Positions 10,915 through 24,303 of a DNA stretch of 64,000 nt are shown here, piece after piece; the first letter of the stretch is position 1, and the number at the start of each line of letters is the position of its first letter. Location: NCBI GenBank assembly GCA_002205965.3, contig NADL03000004.1, positions 124,001 through 188,000 on the forward strand, given 5' to 3'. The notes under the pieces are model-generated. The model saw only the letters and a program-made list of their open reading frames with translations, had not been told where the DNA came from and made no database searches. This DNA is from Kappaphycus alvarezii (taxonomy: Eukaryota > Rhodophyta > Florideophyceae > Gigartinales > Solieriaceae). Position numbers and translations under genes: made by a program.

Positions 10915-13900
10915 GTACAGATGCCGCTTATGCTAGAATATGATCTTTTTTCAAAGACAGCGATACTTGGTAGAAATGAAAGTTTAACCCAAGAAACAAA
11001 TATGTTTAATTTAAATCACAGTAAGAGAAATGCGGCTGTAAAGTATATATTTTTTGGAAAAGTATGTAAACGGTGTTTATACATTTTGAGGAGAGGATTT
11101 GTAAAAATAATAACGTTTAGCGGTATTTTCTTGGTGACAATAATTGTCGCTTTAGTACCTAGTATACAGAAAAGAAGCATTTTCCGTTATTCATTTGGAA
11201 CTATGAAACGATAGAAAGAGAACAGAAAATAGAGCAACTTTTAATGAATCGTAGAACTTGTAGTGTATCCTATTTCCCAAAGGATGCTGTTAGGTTATTT
11301 TTTTTGAAACATCGTGTACACATCAGAGTATATACTAGAACTTTCGAAAAATAAACAAATGTTTTCTTTTTAATGGGGGATATGAAACAGTTTTAACTTC
11401 ACGTAAATTGGCCCGGCGATTATTACTCCTTATAACTTCATAGGTAGGATTATTCATGAAAATTTAAGGGTATTTGTAATCTTGTTAATTTAAATTGAGC
11501 TATCAATAGAATGTGCCATTTTAGTTCTACTTTACAATACTTTGTGCTATTTTTTGCCAAAATTACCGAAAAATGTACAAAAAAATGACGTGAGAGTTAA
11601 AAATAAATTGAGAGCAACGAAGATGGCGTATTTGCTTGGTTTTTTAGTGTATTTTTATTGAAAAATTGTTGGCCTTCTTCTATTTTACCTGACTTTGATT
11701 ATATCTTTTTATTTTTCCGTACCTCTGAGAAGTTGGACCTCTCTACGCTGCTCAGGAGCATAAGGGCAATGCAAGCAGTGCAAGTTTGGATTTTCCTTCT
11801 TTTTCGAAATATTTTGGCTGTAATACCAAGACTAAATATAGTGATTTTTCTCAGAAGGATGATTTGTTTTCTTTGTAACAAAAAGATTCCATAAATTATA
11901 CGAATAAAAATTTATGGAATTGATTCATAACACGCAAATATACAGCATAATATATTCATGCTTAAATCTATAATTAAAATCAAGTATTCATCCCATAAGA
12001 CCAAAGTTTTCTAAAAATATTTTTGGTTAACAAAAGAATGTGCTGAAATATTATGTTTTATAAGATTGTTTCATCGCACTGATCTATTCACGGTTTAATT
12101 TCTCCAAGATTGAAATTAATGGTATGTATATCGCCTGCGAAAACTTTGCAACAAACTCAAAATATGTCCCACTCGAAAGTTGGAAGACTAAGGCAGTATT
12201 GAATGGTTCTGGGTAAAAGTGGGGCAGAAGTGATTTGAATTTTAAAACTCACCTAAATTGGCTTACAAGTTACTACGCGCGACAGTTTAATCTATGTTTA
12301 ACTAATGAAATATCCTCTCTACAATCCCATTAACTTTTAAGTATATTTACAATGGACTGAGCTACACTCTTCTTGTGTTTTATAAAGAATTATATTTTTG
12401 GTACCGAAAAAATCTCAAGAGATCCAGAACTAACGATGAATAGATCCAAAGTTCAGGACGAAGTTCAATCAACAGAATTTTTTCATAGCTAAGGTGTAAT
12501 GCGCGAAGTTTTTTAACTCTGCAAAATTGATGAGATGATTTGAAAGCAACATTTTTACATCAAAATGGGGAGAACGTGGTATAAACACAATCTGAAGGGA
12601 AAACTTGCTTAAAACTCAGAGGAAAAATTATACAGTTGGACTTATTGATGAAAGTAATGAATCTGTATGATCTTTTACGAAGATATTTTCCTCAATCGAT
12701 CAGTTGAGACACTAGTTTTGAATCGTTCATCTTTACTAGCGATTCAAAATTTGCGCAATCTAAAAATATTTTTCCGTAGCTTTAAGGGGAAACAAGAAAA
12801 CCATTTTCCATCGTTTTTGTAAACAAGAACGAAAATATTATTCTATTCGCAATTTTTGGAAACATTGAATTAAAAATATCTACTATTTTTTGGCAGTGCT
12901 ATAAGTAAGAAAGTAAATGAGAAAATTGCGGTCTAACGATTTAAAATGAGTCTTTCATAAGTTGAAGTGAGTATATTTCACTCCAAAAGTAGTAGAAACA
13001 GCTTTATGTATATAGAATTTGTTTCGCCAAGAGTTTAAAAACATACAAGGTACCACGGAACATAAGCGTTCTCTTACTAAAAGGGGTAAATTGAAAGTAC
13101 TGAATTCCACATGGTAGACATTAATTGAAAAATAGAGACTTAGAACCTTCTAGAAGCGAGGCAGTTACGGAATTTTCGTCCTGAGAGGAATATTTTTGGA
13201 AGACCTTCAGGGCCTATACCCCAAGCGTCATCCGTAAAAAGAGCAAAATCCAGGAAGATATCGCGGACTCCGAAGAAACATATTTAGACTTGAATCCTGA
13301 AGACTCATATTGTCCCTGTATAAAACTATTTTAAAAGTCATCAGGAGCTGGTTTACGTACAGATATAGCTAACTGATCATATTTGATCGAAGCGAAAATT
13401 AACGACGAGAAACGATCGATTATATTGTCAAAATAAAGATGAAAACGAAAGAAACTCGTTAGTAAGTTAGAGAATTCCTTTTAAATGTCAAATAAATACT
13501 CCTGTGTATAGAAAGCTCAAATTTCATTGAGACTTTTTATCGTATGGATAGATCCTTAATCTAAATGACAATTGATAGATTTGTGAAGAACATTTACTTT
13601 GTTTAGAACTCAGGCTTTCTATAAGTTCTAATATTCTCAAAATAGTCAAACACAGTCGAAAATGGTATTGCCTTTTATCGTACTTTAGGAGATATATAAT
13701 ATTTTCAATGCCATAATTAAATAAATAAATTACATAGGAGAGATTACTGGAATAGAACGGGCAGCCCATATTTTACAGATTTTAAATTGATATGTATTTT
13801 GAAATAGAGTTATTATGAAATTATTTCCCGATTATAATTTCCTCCTACTTATTGCTGTTCCCTAAAACTTTTGGAGCATTGTAATACAATTGGCGCTAGA

Positions 13901-14480
13901 TATGTACTGCCAACTGTAGGCTGATTTCTTTGATCTTTTCTTGACCGAATCTTTTGGGCTTTGAATCCAACTGCCTACTACATTCACTGTAAAGGAATCC
14001 GCGACTACGGTTAATTACCAAAGATCTCGGTACTTTATTTCTATCTGAACAGGCTAGAGTACTTGATGACAGCACAAATTCATTACTTCTTGGACTGCAT
14101 ATTTTTGAAAATCAAAGCCACTCGTCGGGCGAATTATCGCCCTAACTTTTACTTCTACAGTAACTATTTTTCTGACACCGAATTTATGTATAGTGCCTTC
14201 GTGGAAATCAGTAATATATTTGAGTATAAATTGTGCATATTTGGACACTAGGGCCCCAGAATATACAGCCACCTTGTTACTTGCTCTGAACTAGATCTCA
14301 ACTGTTGCTACTGCACCTCATTGTTAACGGCAGCTTTTGATATAGTAAAGTTTATCTGCTCAGTTTTTTCTCTTTAACATATCTATTACATATCCTATTG
14401 CCCATTTAATTGATCATTTGTAATATTATCACATCCTTGAAGCCACGGAATTTGGCTTCTACATATATATGTATAGGAAC
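10915..14480. other. AT-rich island without recognisable genes
   Basis: Composition changes sharply near 10,915 from mixed to strongly AT-rich and returns to mixed near 14,500. An ATG-started 97-codon frame (10,921-11,214, plus strand) encodes a Lys/Phe/Ile-rich peptide with one hydrophobic segment near residues 70-84. I recognise nothing in it and consider it probably fortuitous. Confidence 0.45.
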
Positions 14481-17400
14481 TTGATGGTTACTGGTAGTGA
14501 CAATAAACTATTATCCAAGGTCATGCTCAATACTGCTGAGCCAATTCTGTCTCTCTCATTTTCCTAATTTGCCCATAACGTCATCTATGCCCTTGATCAT
14601 ATTTTCTCGAAGTACCAACAATTCTTTGGATCATGATCACGCCTTTAAACCAGGACAAGCTTATAATCCAAGTACCAAAAAAAGTCAAGCCCTCTCTACT
14701 ACTCCTACTTCTGCTAACCAACAGCAAGCTGTTTGCCAACGGGGAGCTGTACTTTTTCATCACAGTGTGCTTCAACATAAAGGGCATCAGCGAGCCCTCA
14801 TTGAGTCTTCATATCCGTGTGTTGGTTTTCTCAATGTCTCACACTATTCCGTTGCTCAAAGATAACACTAATGCACCGCGCGTTATATTACATGCGGTAT
14901 ATCTCGAACAGAGCGAAAAGAAAATATCGTTTGATAACAGACAAAATTATGGAGTCAATTTGTTATGTAGACTTATTTGGGGCAAAGGATTCCATTGTAC
15001 GGTAATTTGATCTTTTTTGGCAAAAGACCACAAATTGTGATGAGCTTTTGCAATTAAATTGGAACTAGATTCTGTGCTTCACGTAATGTTGAACTCATGT
15101 ACAGCGAATAATTTCTATGGTGTCCACCGCAGTCCGACTATGGGGCTAGGAACTAACCGGATGGCCCACATCGGTCACGAGCAGCGGAGTGTGCGAGCAG
15201 GTAGCCACAGCGATAGACGACCAGATGAAGCAACTAAGGCGTTGATATACACACCGGCGTATCACGCCATTGCATAATCGTTTGTAATATTAGTGACGAA
15301 GTACTTTGCTTCTGTGAATGATGACAAATCTTTGTTGATATAGGATGGCAACTTTCACAATTATTTCCTTCATCTTGTTGTTTTCCTACGAATCCTGCCA
15401 AGTTCCTTCGCTGACCGAAGGAGTTGGCAGGAACGCACGGGTGTAATGCAGGAACATAGGTGATGTTAGTGATAGTAACACTAATGTGCAGAATTGCTCA
15501 GCATTACTAACGAGCGACGCGTGAAGCCAGGATTTCGGAGAAGTTTGTCCGCGATGCTTTTCGCCTAAAAGAGACATCGGATTTATATTCCAAGAGTAAA
15601 GCACCTAAACCTTTCCCCCTAAAAGGAACATGAATATTTGAGTGTAGAGCAGAGGAATTTTTTCTCAGCATGATTATTTTGTCTAATGTATTGCAATTAC
15701 GCTTTGCTCGTGTGAAAATTCGTGGCATCTGAATTGGTACGCAGTGTTTCTCTGGTTTATACCTTCCCTTTTTTGCTCCATTTCTATTTTATCAGTATTT
15801 AAAAATCCTCTCTACACAGTAATTACGAACTGCTTCAGCAACATACGAGAATTGCTACATTTTGTTAGTAAATACACGTCGGGGCCGTGATTGATTGCCT
15901 AGGGTACGCATCCAAACTGCTCAAATGAATGGGCGGTTGCACTTAAAGCACAACCGAACGAACAGGTACAGAATAGGTGTTCTACTTACCGCGAAAGCCC
16001 TGTACATATCAGCACTGTAACACTATGCAAAAAGCTGCGATGCAGAGAATATGTTAACGTGAGTTCTCATGGATGTTGCAAATGTAGTCGTTCCACATCT
16101 CCCCACCAATAATGGCACTCTTTAGGTCTGTATAGCCTCGGACATATCAGTCGCTCAAATGCATGCCGTGCGTCACGCACCTTGGTGCAGTTTCCTCAAT
16201 GGCCCTCCCCTTCTCTTGCTTCCAGAATTTGCGCGGGGGGCGGAGAGACCTAACTCTTTAACGTTAGAAGCGTGGGGTCTGTGAAAGACTGGCATTTTTT
16301 TGTTGTTTTGTTTTTTTTGATTACCCTGTCGAAAGAAAGGAGCGACAATATCGGATTTTGTTATTTTATTTGCGAAAGATTAAGGGTGATGGGATTTTCA
16401 CAAAAGTAGCGGTCAACAGGATGAAACCAGAACTACCAATGGCAGTAATAACTCTTAACTCCTGCATGGCAATCGCCATTGAAGTTGGCGCTGGCTGGAT
16501 CAAGCTTGGAGGATACAAACAGAAGTAATAAAACATTCCAACGGTACTTTTTCGAACTTGTGGATAGCTGTATGTTTATGGTTTAAGTGATGATGGCTAT
16601 TGACACTGTCCGAGTTACCATGTTGATGACAAGGTTTTAATGGAGAGCAGAACATAGGCATTTTTTTCGAAGCACAACAAAGGGATTGGATTGGAACATG
16701 CTGACAAGGATCAGGAAGGGTTGAGTGAGTGATATGGAAAGCGATTAAAGGTGAAAAGAACAGGCTGGATTACGTGGATTGGTGATGAGGATGGACTGGG
16801 GTGGCGGTGGCAGAGAAGGCCACTGTGTCGGTGACCAAACAGATTCGGGAAATAAGGGCGTGAAGTGATCGGTAAGAAGGATTGATTTGGGATGGTAAGG
16901 GTGGTGTCGATAGGATCATCTAAAAGGCATCATACCCGATGGAATCTTGTGCATGCGCGATGGAAATTTGTAGCCGTTTTGGTAGACTGGTGATGATCTC
17001 TGGATGGGAAACACTGGTTTCAGTTCAGTCTAAGAGACAAGCTAGCTGTAACAGGGAGAAATATATAAAAAAAGTTGTTGCACAACATGTCTTTACAAAA
17101 TGATGTCTGACACTGATCGGGTGCAGTGGCATCCTGAGGAGAGTTGGGGGCGTTTGAAGCAGTATTTGCTTGGGCAAAACTGCGCACTAAGTACTGGTGG
17201 CGATGATTTGTTTGATGCCGCAGCAGCTAGATGGTTGTGCCGCATCACTTGTAGAGTAGATACGGTATTTGGGTGTTATGACCTTTAGTCCAACACAATT
17301 GTAATGATTGAAAAAGTGTTGCTGCCGGGGGTACAACAATCTAGGGGATAAGAGAAAAGGAATTGAGTTTGTTGTTTATTGCTCTATCGTTTATACCGCT

Positions 17401-19342
17401 GCTGTTATAGATTCATGCGTGATCTTGAGAGGAGGGAGAAATGCATTGGTTGTTCATGTAAACAAACAACCAAATTGTGGGCATGTGGATGATTCAAAAC
17501 TATCGGTATAAATGTAACTTACCGACGCGCGTTTGTCAAGCGCTTTGTATGGAATTCTAGTTCCCTACATGGAATATCTTAAGTCAAAGGATAAAATTAG
17601 CCGTGTCCAGAAATAAGATGATCTTGCGAAAGACTATATTGTCCAGGGATATGGATCACTGACATGAGCATCAACCGGGTACCGATTTTGATTCACCTCA
17701 CGAGGTAAGCAGAGAGGTAATGCATGTGAGCCATACTTTTATGGACGGGACGTTTCTCTCTGTAGCTGGACTTAGGACTTGAGCTCCCCACGAGTCGCCT
17801 GTCAGACTCTGTTAAATAAGGCCTGTTCGTTTAGTGTAGTTGCTGGGGTAAGGCAGTTAGTCACAACATCGGTTTTGCCGTTGGAAGCAATAACGGTTTG
17901 ATCCTGGAAAGATGGTATGTAAAATGATATGTGTTTGGATTAAAGATTGGTACACATGAAAAACCATTTCAAAGAAAATGGTTGGTATTTTTTATACCAT
18001 CCCAATGTTCTTTAAGGTGTTTTCCGCAAACAATCGACCAATCACAGTTGTCAACAAATTATCAGGGATACCATTTTATGTTTGGCTCAGGGAATAACAT
18101 TATTCAGATAATTACTTCTTACAGTGAAATTCTGCCATCCAATTGGAACCTGGCAAAACCCGTGAAAGAATTGCGAGCTGTAAACTCTAGATTCTTTGTG
18201 AATTCACTGTATTGTAACCGTGCTACTTGACAACAGTATCCTTTTGGTCACCGCACAGTACTGTACAGTACTGTGCTCACTGGTTTTTTGGGCGGATCGC
18301 AGACAATGGGATCTAGCGAAACGAGCAATGGTGCTGAGGTGGTCGAGGAGGCAGTAAAATACTTTGCGCTGATTCTTTTCTCAAGAACCCTTTCAGTACC
18401 CTCGCCGAGTACAGTATCCTTTCAGACGTGGGGTATCTAGTATTCTTTAATTACAGTAATAGGTTCAGAAATGCCGACCGTCCTTGAGGGATTTGCGTGC
18501 CTCGTTGGCAAATTATGGGAAAAGTACTCTGCTATGATGGTGACATCAGGTATGTTTGCCTTTGCCTGGATTTCAAAATGCACCAATCATATCAACTGAG
18601 GTGTGTGCGCTGACCATTATTTGGATACATGAATTATTTGCAATTAGAGCAGCTGGCAGCGAGAGCTGACAATTTGGCGGCCTTATGTTGATGGCATTTA
18701 GTGCCAGTAGAAGTAGCGCTGCACCAAACATAATGATAAGGGCATATTTAGTTTGATTGCCCTTCATCAGCAAGGTCTAACGAGTACTGATTACTGTATT
18801 TAAAGGTCGATAAATCTACATAAATTTATACAATTTTCAACTCTATCGTGATTGCTATTTCACGATCACGAAAAGTGTTGTTTTCTAGCTTGTTTTGGCC
18901 GATTTCATTACAAGTTGTGCGTAAATCGATAGGAATAGCCATATTTTTTGTAATCAGAATAGGCACTACTCTCTTTGATACGAGCCCCAAACTGACCGAA
19001 ACTGTGCGACCAAAAATTACTTGAGCATAATCACTACTGTACTGTAGATTACGGATCTCGAGTGTGTTCCCCAGCCACTACTAGGGGACCGCCACTGCAT
19101 GAGTTACGGGGTAGATTTTGTCAGGAACCCTCAAAAAAGTTTCCTCATTTTTGCCCATATACGGGCGGTACAATCCACATAAATATTTGTAATTTTCCAA
19201 ATAATGAAAACATTCGTTCAAGGACGTCCAACAAATTGTGTACTCACTATTAATTTATTTTTCTAATCAATTACAAGTTTAGTCTTTAAGAAAAGCAATA
19301 CACAGTCACACTGCTTAAAAGGCCCTTCATTCCTCTCTGCAC
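14481..19342. other. Gene-poor spacer
   Basis: Short open frames only. An ATG-started 62-codon frame at 17,100-17,288 (plus) has ordinary-looking composition (HPEESWGRLKQYLLG) and could be an exon, but no partner exon or splice site was convincing. The stretch at 16,640-16,960 is G-rich on the plus strand, like the sequence downstream of the zinc-finger gene. A 24-bp perfect palindrome lies at 18,253-18,276. Confidence 0.35.
18253..18276. repeat. 24-bp perfect palindrome of the TACTGTACAGTA family
   Basis: The core ACTGTACAGT is flanked by further self-complementary bases, giving a perfect 24-bp dyad with no loop. The same core recurs many times in this window (21.3-22.3, 22.9, 24.2, 39.0-39.1 and 54.7 kb). 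Confidence 0.8.
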
Positions 19343-19749
19343 ATGTTTTTTTTAATAAAAAAAAGACAGCACAGATCCTCATTTGCGCCATCAAACCCAA
19401 TCTTCCGTCAGGTTTATAGAAATTTAATCATACGTCAAAAAGGCGCTATTCCAGTGCAACTCGAGAAATCGATTAATTTCCGGCTACAGCCAACACACTC
19501 GTTGGAACGACCTGCGACCACGTCATTACGGGCCTTTCAAACCGAAATTGATCCGCCTGTGCCTCAACGCATTCGTCCGTCGATCAGTACAAAACCCCTC
19601 CCTTCCCCGGCACCCCGCCCTGACCCCGCCCGTCTCTTCACTCTCCCCCGCCCGCCCAACCTCATTCATCGCATACCACCTTCACACCCCATCACCCCCC
19701 CTTCACGCGCTTCTCCCCCACTTATCTCCCCGCTTCATCTCTACCTACG

Positions 19750-20675
19750 ATGCGATCCCTTCCCCACATTTCACTCTTCGCCGATTCGTCATGCCCCCCT
19801 GATGAAGACGTTCCCCTTACCTCTGCTCCACATCCCCCACCCACTTTCCCGGAACCGCTCCACCCTCCGCTCTCCACATCCGCGCCCACTCTCACACCCC
19901 CGCACCTTCTCCCTCAAACAGTCCCTCACCCACGCCCCCCCCTCTCTCCCTCACCCACTCAATCCCCCTCGCCCCACCCTACCTCCACCCATTCCCCCTC
20001 CCACACCCACCCACTTCCTCCCCACCCCCCCCTCCCCGGAACCCATACTTCCCTCACCGGAACCCATACTCCCCTCCCCGAACTGCCTCTCCCAACCCAA
20101 ATCCTCGACCCCTACACCCCAACCCCCCCGAAACCCCCCCCAATCTTCCACCCCCCATCGCAACCCCCTCCCACAAACGCTACAGATGCGGCACCTGTGG
20201 TCAACGTTTCACCACCCTCCACGCCCGTCGCCAACACTCAAAGCAATATCACCCCAAACGCTTTGTATGCAACTCTTGTTCCGCAGTGTTCACCCGTCGG
20301 TGCGACCTCGAGAAACACGGCCTCGTCATCCACGAGCGCATGCGCCCTTACATGTGTGAATTGTGCCCGTTGGCATTCGGTCAGAGACACCATTTGGTGA
20401 GGCATAAACGGGTGGTGCATGAGAAGAAACGTCCGTATGGTTGTCCGACTTGTCCGATGCGATTCGGACGTAAGGATCATTTGGGGAATCATGAAAAGTC
20501 GGTGCATGGTAAGGGAAAGGTGTTTACGTGCCCGTTGTGTGATACTAAGTGTGTGGAGAAGGGGGGGTTGAGAGTGCATTTGGAGAGTGAGCACTCGGTG
20601 AAGAGTGCTAGGGCTGGGGCTTTGGCCGGTGGAGATACGCAGCCGATGAGTATGAAGGGTATTTTGCAGAGGTGA
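19750..20675 (+). CDS. C2H2 zinc-finger protein, proline-rich N-terminal half, frame break
   Basis: A probable nuclear DNA-binding regulator. The zinc-finger frame is stop-free from 19,806 to the TGA at 20,673-20,675 (289 codons). From 20,187 it contains five tandem C-X2-C-X12-H-X4-H fingers, beginning CGTCGQRF, CNSCSAVF, CELCPLAF, CPTCPMRF and CPLCDTKC. The upstream half is an extreme Pro/Ser/Thr/His-rich, presumably disordered region. This frame has no usable ATG: the ATG at 19,791 meets TGA TGA two codons later. The neighbouring frame opens with ATG at 19,750 (MRSLPHISLFADSSCPPDEDV) and stays open past 20,300. The simplest reading is one gene with a single-base shift in the C-runs between 19,790 and 20,160. 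That could be an assembly error, a real mutation, or an unseen intron. After the last finger only a short tail of about 25 residues follows. Confidence 0.75.
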
Positions 20676-21270
20676 GGTGTTGGGGAGGGTGGAGTATTGT
20701 GGGTGGTTAATTTGTCAGAGGCGTGTATTGCATTTTGTTATGTTTTTGTCTAGGCTAGGATGGTTGAGAATGTAGTGGGCGTGTGGGAAATTGTTTGAAA
20801 GTAAATGATCAAGTTTGGTTTGTGTCTTACTGGGTTTGGTAATGAGATGGTGTGGTTGCCTTGGGATGGCTGGAGTGGATGTGGGGAATAGGACGGTTCG
20901 GTGGATGTTGACGGCGTAGTGAGTCAGTAGGGTGAATCGAAAAGGGGAACGCAGCAGGACGAGAGCACGAGAGATGGTGGTATGTTGATGTAAAGAACAA
21001 GCGATAAACAGTGGACGATTGGCTGGGCCAAGTGAAAGTGGTAAGGTTTGGCCCTATTCAATATGGTGCACGCAGGGTTCCCGCGAGGTTGTGGCCGTAT
21101 ATTTTTCCGGGCGGGCTCAGAAGGGATTTGAGACTTGTGACATGGTTATGATGCATGTGTACTGTATCTTTGGGTCCTAAATTGGGAGTGCGGTGCAGGC
21201 AGTGGTGGCGTTGTTGTAAGCATTGCTAGTGTCTATTCTAGTGGCGGGTTAATTATAGCATTACCTAAAG
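20676..21270. other. G-rich 3' flank of the zinc-finger gene
   Basis: No coding stretch is seen. The plus strand is G-rich and C-poor, the reverse of the C-rich gene 5' half. It probably includes the 3' UTR. Confidence 0.4.
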
Positions 21271-21284
21271 GACATTATATGTAC

Positions 21285-22330
21285 TATTGGACTGTACAGT
21301 ACAGTACAATACTTGTACTGTAACACAACGGTGCTGTACCAACTACTACTCTACTCCCTACTGGACAGTACTTTACTGTACAGTACTCTGCATGTACAAT
21401 ACAGTATAGTGTACTGTACCTTGTAGGGTACCGTAGCAACGATCCGATATGACGTGCTGTTTGTACTACAGAACACTACTGCAGCTGTGAATTTAATGTA
21501 CAGTACTCTGTACATGTGTACGACAGTAGGGAGACAGGCACGGCACAATTCCAGGATAGCGACCGCGGCACCACGGCAGCAGTGGCTGCATAATATCACA
21601 TCTCTCTTTTCGCAGCCAATGGCTACAATCTGCTGCAGCCCAGAACCAGTCTGTGTGCAGACAGGATGACGTCGTGACCACGTTTTCTACTACATTCTGT
21701 ATGTTGTGGAAAGCCCACGCAGAATGCATAACAGGGCTGGCCAAGGGAAGCATTTGCTTTGCGTAAAACACAACAGTACACGGCAACCACCGCAAAGTTG
21801 TCTGTAATACCTTGTTGTGTTGGCAAAGAGTTTCCTTGGCAACAGAAACGTTGACTACGGGGTAGTTGCGCGGTAGGTAATGGGGAACGGAGGGGGTATG
21901 TCTGATCGAGGCCAATTCAAGGGGAATTAGATAGTATTTGAAACAATGTTGAATAATTGGATGATGAGGATGTGCTCCTAACTGTGAAGCCTACCCACCT
22001 AGTACTCGACTGTACAATACAGTAACCTGCAGTACTGCGTTGCAGAAATGTTGTTCCATTATATGCACGCTGAGCTTGCTGAGCTGGTTACGTTCACTCT
22101 GCAAGTTATTTTTTCTACAATACTGTAGTGTACAGTACCGTAGTGTACAGTACTGTAAAGTACAAAACCACCCCCATACAGTCACGTGTGTCCACAGAGT
22201 TTCGAGTAGTGTGCCTTGCTTGTAAGAAATTGCACAAGTTCTCGAGCTACAGTTTGCATACTACATTCTCTTGAATGACTTTGTACTGCGCCTTTAATGT
22301 ACTGTACTATCTACCGTGCAGTAGTCTTAA
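21285..22330. repeat. Cluster of TACTGTACAGTA-type palindromic motifs
   Basis: Overlapping copies of GTACTGTAC, CAGTACTG and TACAGTAC occur densely at 21,290-21,425, 21,500-21,515, 22,010-22,035, 22,118-22,165 and 22,295-22,310. At 22,122-22,160 a unit of about 15 bp (GTAGTGTACAGTACC-like) is tandemly repeated. Short open frames in the area are by-products of the repeat. Function is unknown. Confidence 0.7.
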
Positions 22331-24303
22331 CTTCGAATCCTCGGTTCAGGTGGTGGGGTTTTCTTCAGGTCCTTTTCTCGCTTGAATGGGCAATTGGTTC
22401 AGCCATTGCCCGGAGTCGTCCGTCTGGCAGAACCCGAGGTCCTGTGTAGTGCGGACTTGTCTTCAAACCATAAAGCGTCATTCTTCCTTCTTCCTAGTCT
22501 TTACTTTCTTGTGCGGTTCCCAGTGCTCTATATCTGTAAGCCGTCTGCTGGTCTGCATGACTGCACGTACAGAGTCAAGTTTTGTACTGGGAACTATCCC
22601 TTATTCATTACTTAAAACTAATAATGTGCCTGACCAACTTTCCAGTATTCACGAGAGTACATTCGCTACAGTAGGGAAGGTCGCCTTCGATGGTTCGATA
22701 TGTCTTGCGGAGGGAGCAAAATTTGAGTTTGTAGCAACAGACTCTGATTCAGAGCAAGGCCGACACCGGTCTCGCGAATGGCAAATGCGCTGCGCCTAGA
22801 CAAGTGAATCAGTTATTTGCTCTAGTTTTTTGAAAATTTTTTGCAGTAACTTATTGCTTTTGCATTGATTCCTTTTGTTTTGCAATGTATTGTACTGTAT
22901 GGCACCTCCGTACTGTTACAGTACAGTACTGCACGCACTCATCACGAATGAAACTGTTTCCCCCTGGTTGTCTCCTCCTTCGAAAAGGGCATGGCTGTAC
23001 ACGCACCTCTTACTGCCTTCAAAATGAGTTGAATGGGACTTACCAATTAAATTATGAGGCCTGGGGTACCGTAAAATCCCACCGTAAGGGGCAACCTTTT
23101 GCAAGGTTTGACTGAGTACAAACATACAGTACAGTGACACTCCTAACAGATAGCCAATTTTCTTGATAAAATCGTATGCCGCTGCAGATCCAAACCAAGG
23201 CGGCGAGGCTAGAGGGCTTTGACAAACCAATCTCACTTCAAATACAGCACAGTACCTGAACATCTCTTGGCCACTAAACATGCTTGTACACGTTTCACAA
23301 AACTTGCACCAGTTCTAGAATTGAACAACCCGTAGTGCACAGACTGCAACTCTACTGTACTCTGCAAACTAAATTCCAAGTACAAATTCAGTCTACCCCC
23401 TTGCTCCCAGTCGAATACCAAATCCGCAATGATAGACCACTTAAAAATTGATTTACGAAAATCAACCCACTCAAACGCCCGGATTCTCTAGTTGGGAGGT
23501 AAGCATAAACAGCTAAAATCGTACTAGACTTGACTATGTGTGCAATCTCTACGCAAGGGGGATACATGCATGCTTGAGAACGTGCAAATGAGTATTAACA
23601 AGCTAGTCAAAAATTGCGTCGTGACAAAACCTCACGAACTTGCATCCCGTGCAAGCACGAAAAAACCCGCACAATGACGACGTTGAGCTCTTGCTGCGGA
23701 GAACTACCGCGGCGGGTGGCAATGAAAGTAGAGAGACGCCGGAAAAAGGTGCAAGCCTCACTAACAAGGGCCCCCAACACATCAATACCAATCGGTACAA
23801 GACGCACGTCATGCGAGCGGCAAACCCGACCGTAATGCCGTGTTAGACGAACTCACCTAGGGAGGCAGCGCCCCCACCGGTGCGACCACACTGGGTAACT
23901 CGACAGCTGAAGTTGGGGTGGGCGGCGGTGACATCTACTGCTATATCTCTGGTATCAAGCATGCAGGCATCGGGGATGTATTGGTCTATTCGAAGCTGGG
24001 ATGGGGGAGAGGATTATGGGGACATAGAGGGAAGAGGATGCTCAAGAAGCGCACAGATCCCGGCCCTCTTAAAGTATCTCGGCGAGTCTAACCATTTTCG
24101 TACTAGCCACTAAGAGCGTGTTTTCCCTAGTAATCGAGAAGCAGAGCCACGTCACTAGCTACAGCACCTGGAACATACTGTACTGTACAGCATTCGTGAC
24201 CGGATGTAAAGGATCAACAAGACGGACAGAGACTGCGAATGATCCAGGCTTGTGTGGACAGGTAAGCAATAAGTGAGGGGGGGGAATTAGGGTGCTTTAC
24301 TGA
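22331..24303. other. Gene-poor spacer with further TACTGTAC motifs
   Basis: More copies of the palindromic motif occur at 22,905-22,935 and 24,176-24,192. Several open frames of 60-137 codons overlap on both strands, but none shows a recognisable domain or a conserved counterpart in the window. Confidence 0.35.

Noticed and set aside
19343..20359. 338-codon proline-rich plus-strand frame
   Set aside because: The sequence is so C-rich that stops are rare in every frame. This frame does not include the zinc fingers and is most likely a shadow of the gene at 19,750-20,675.
21351..22225. Several overlapping open frames on both strands
   Set aside because: They are built from repeated TACTGTAC units and low-complexity sequence, with no domain and no consistent strand.
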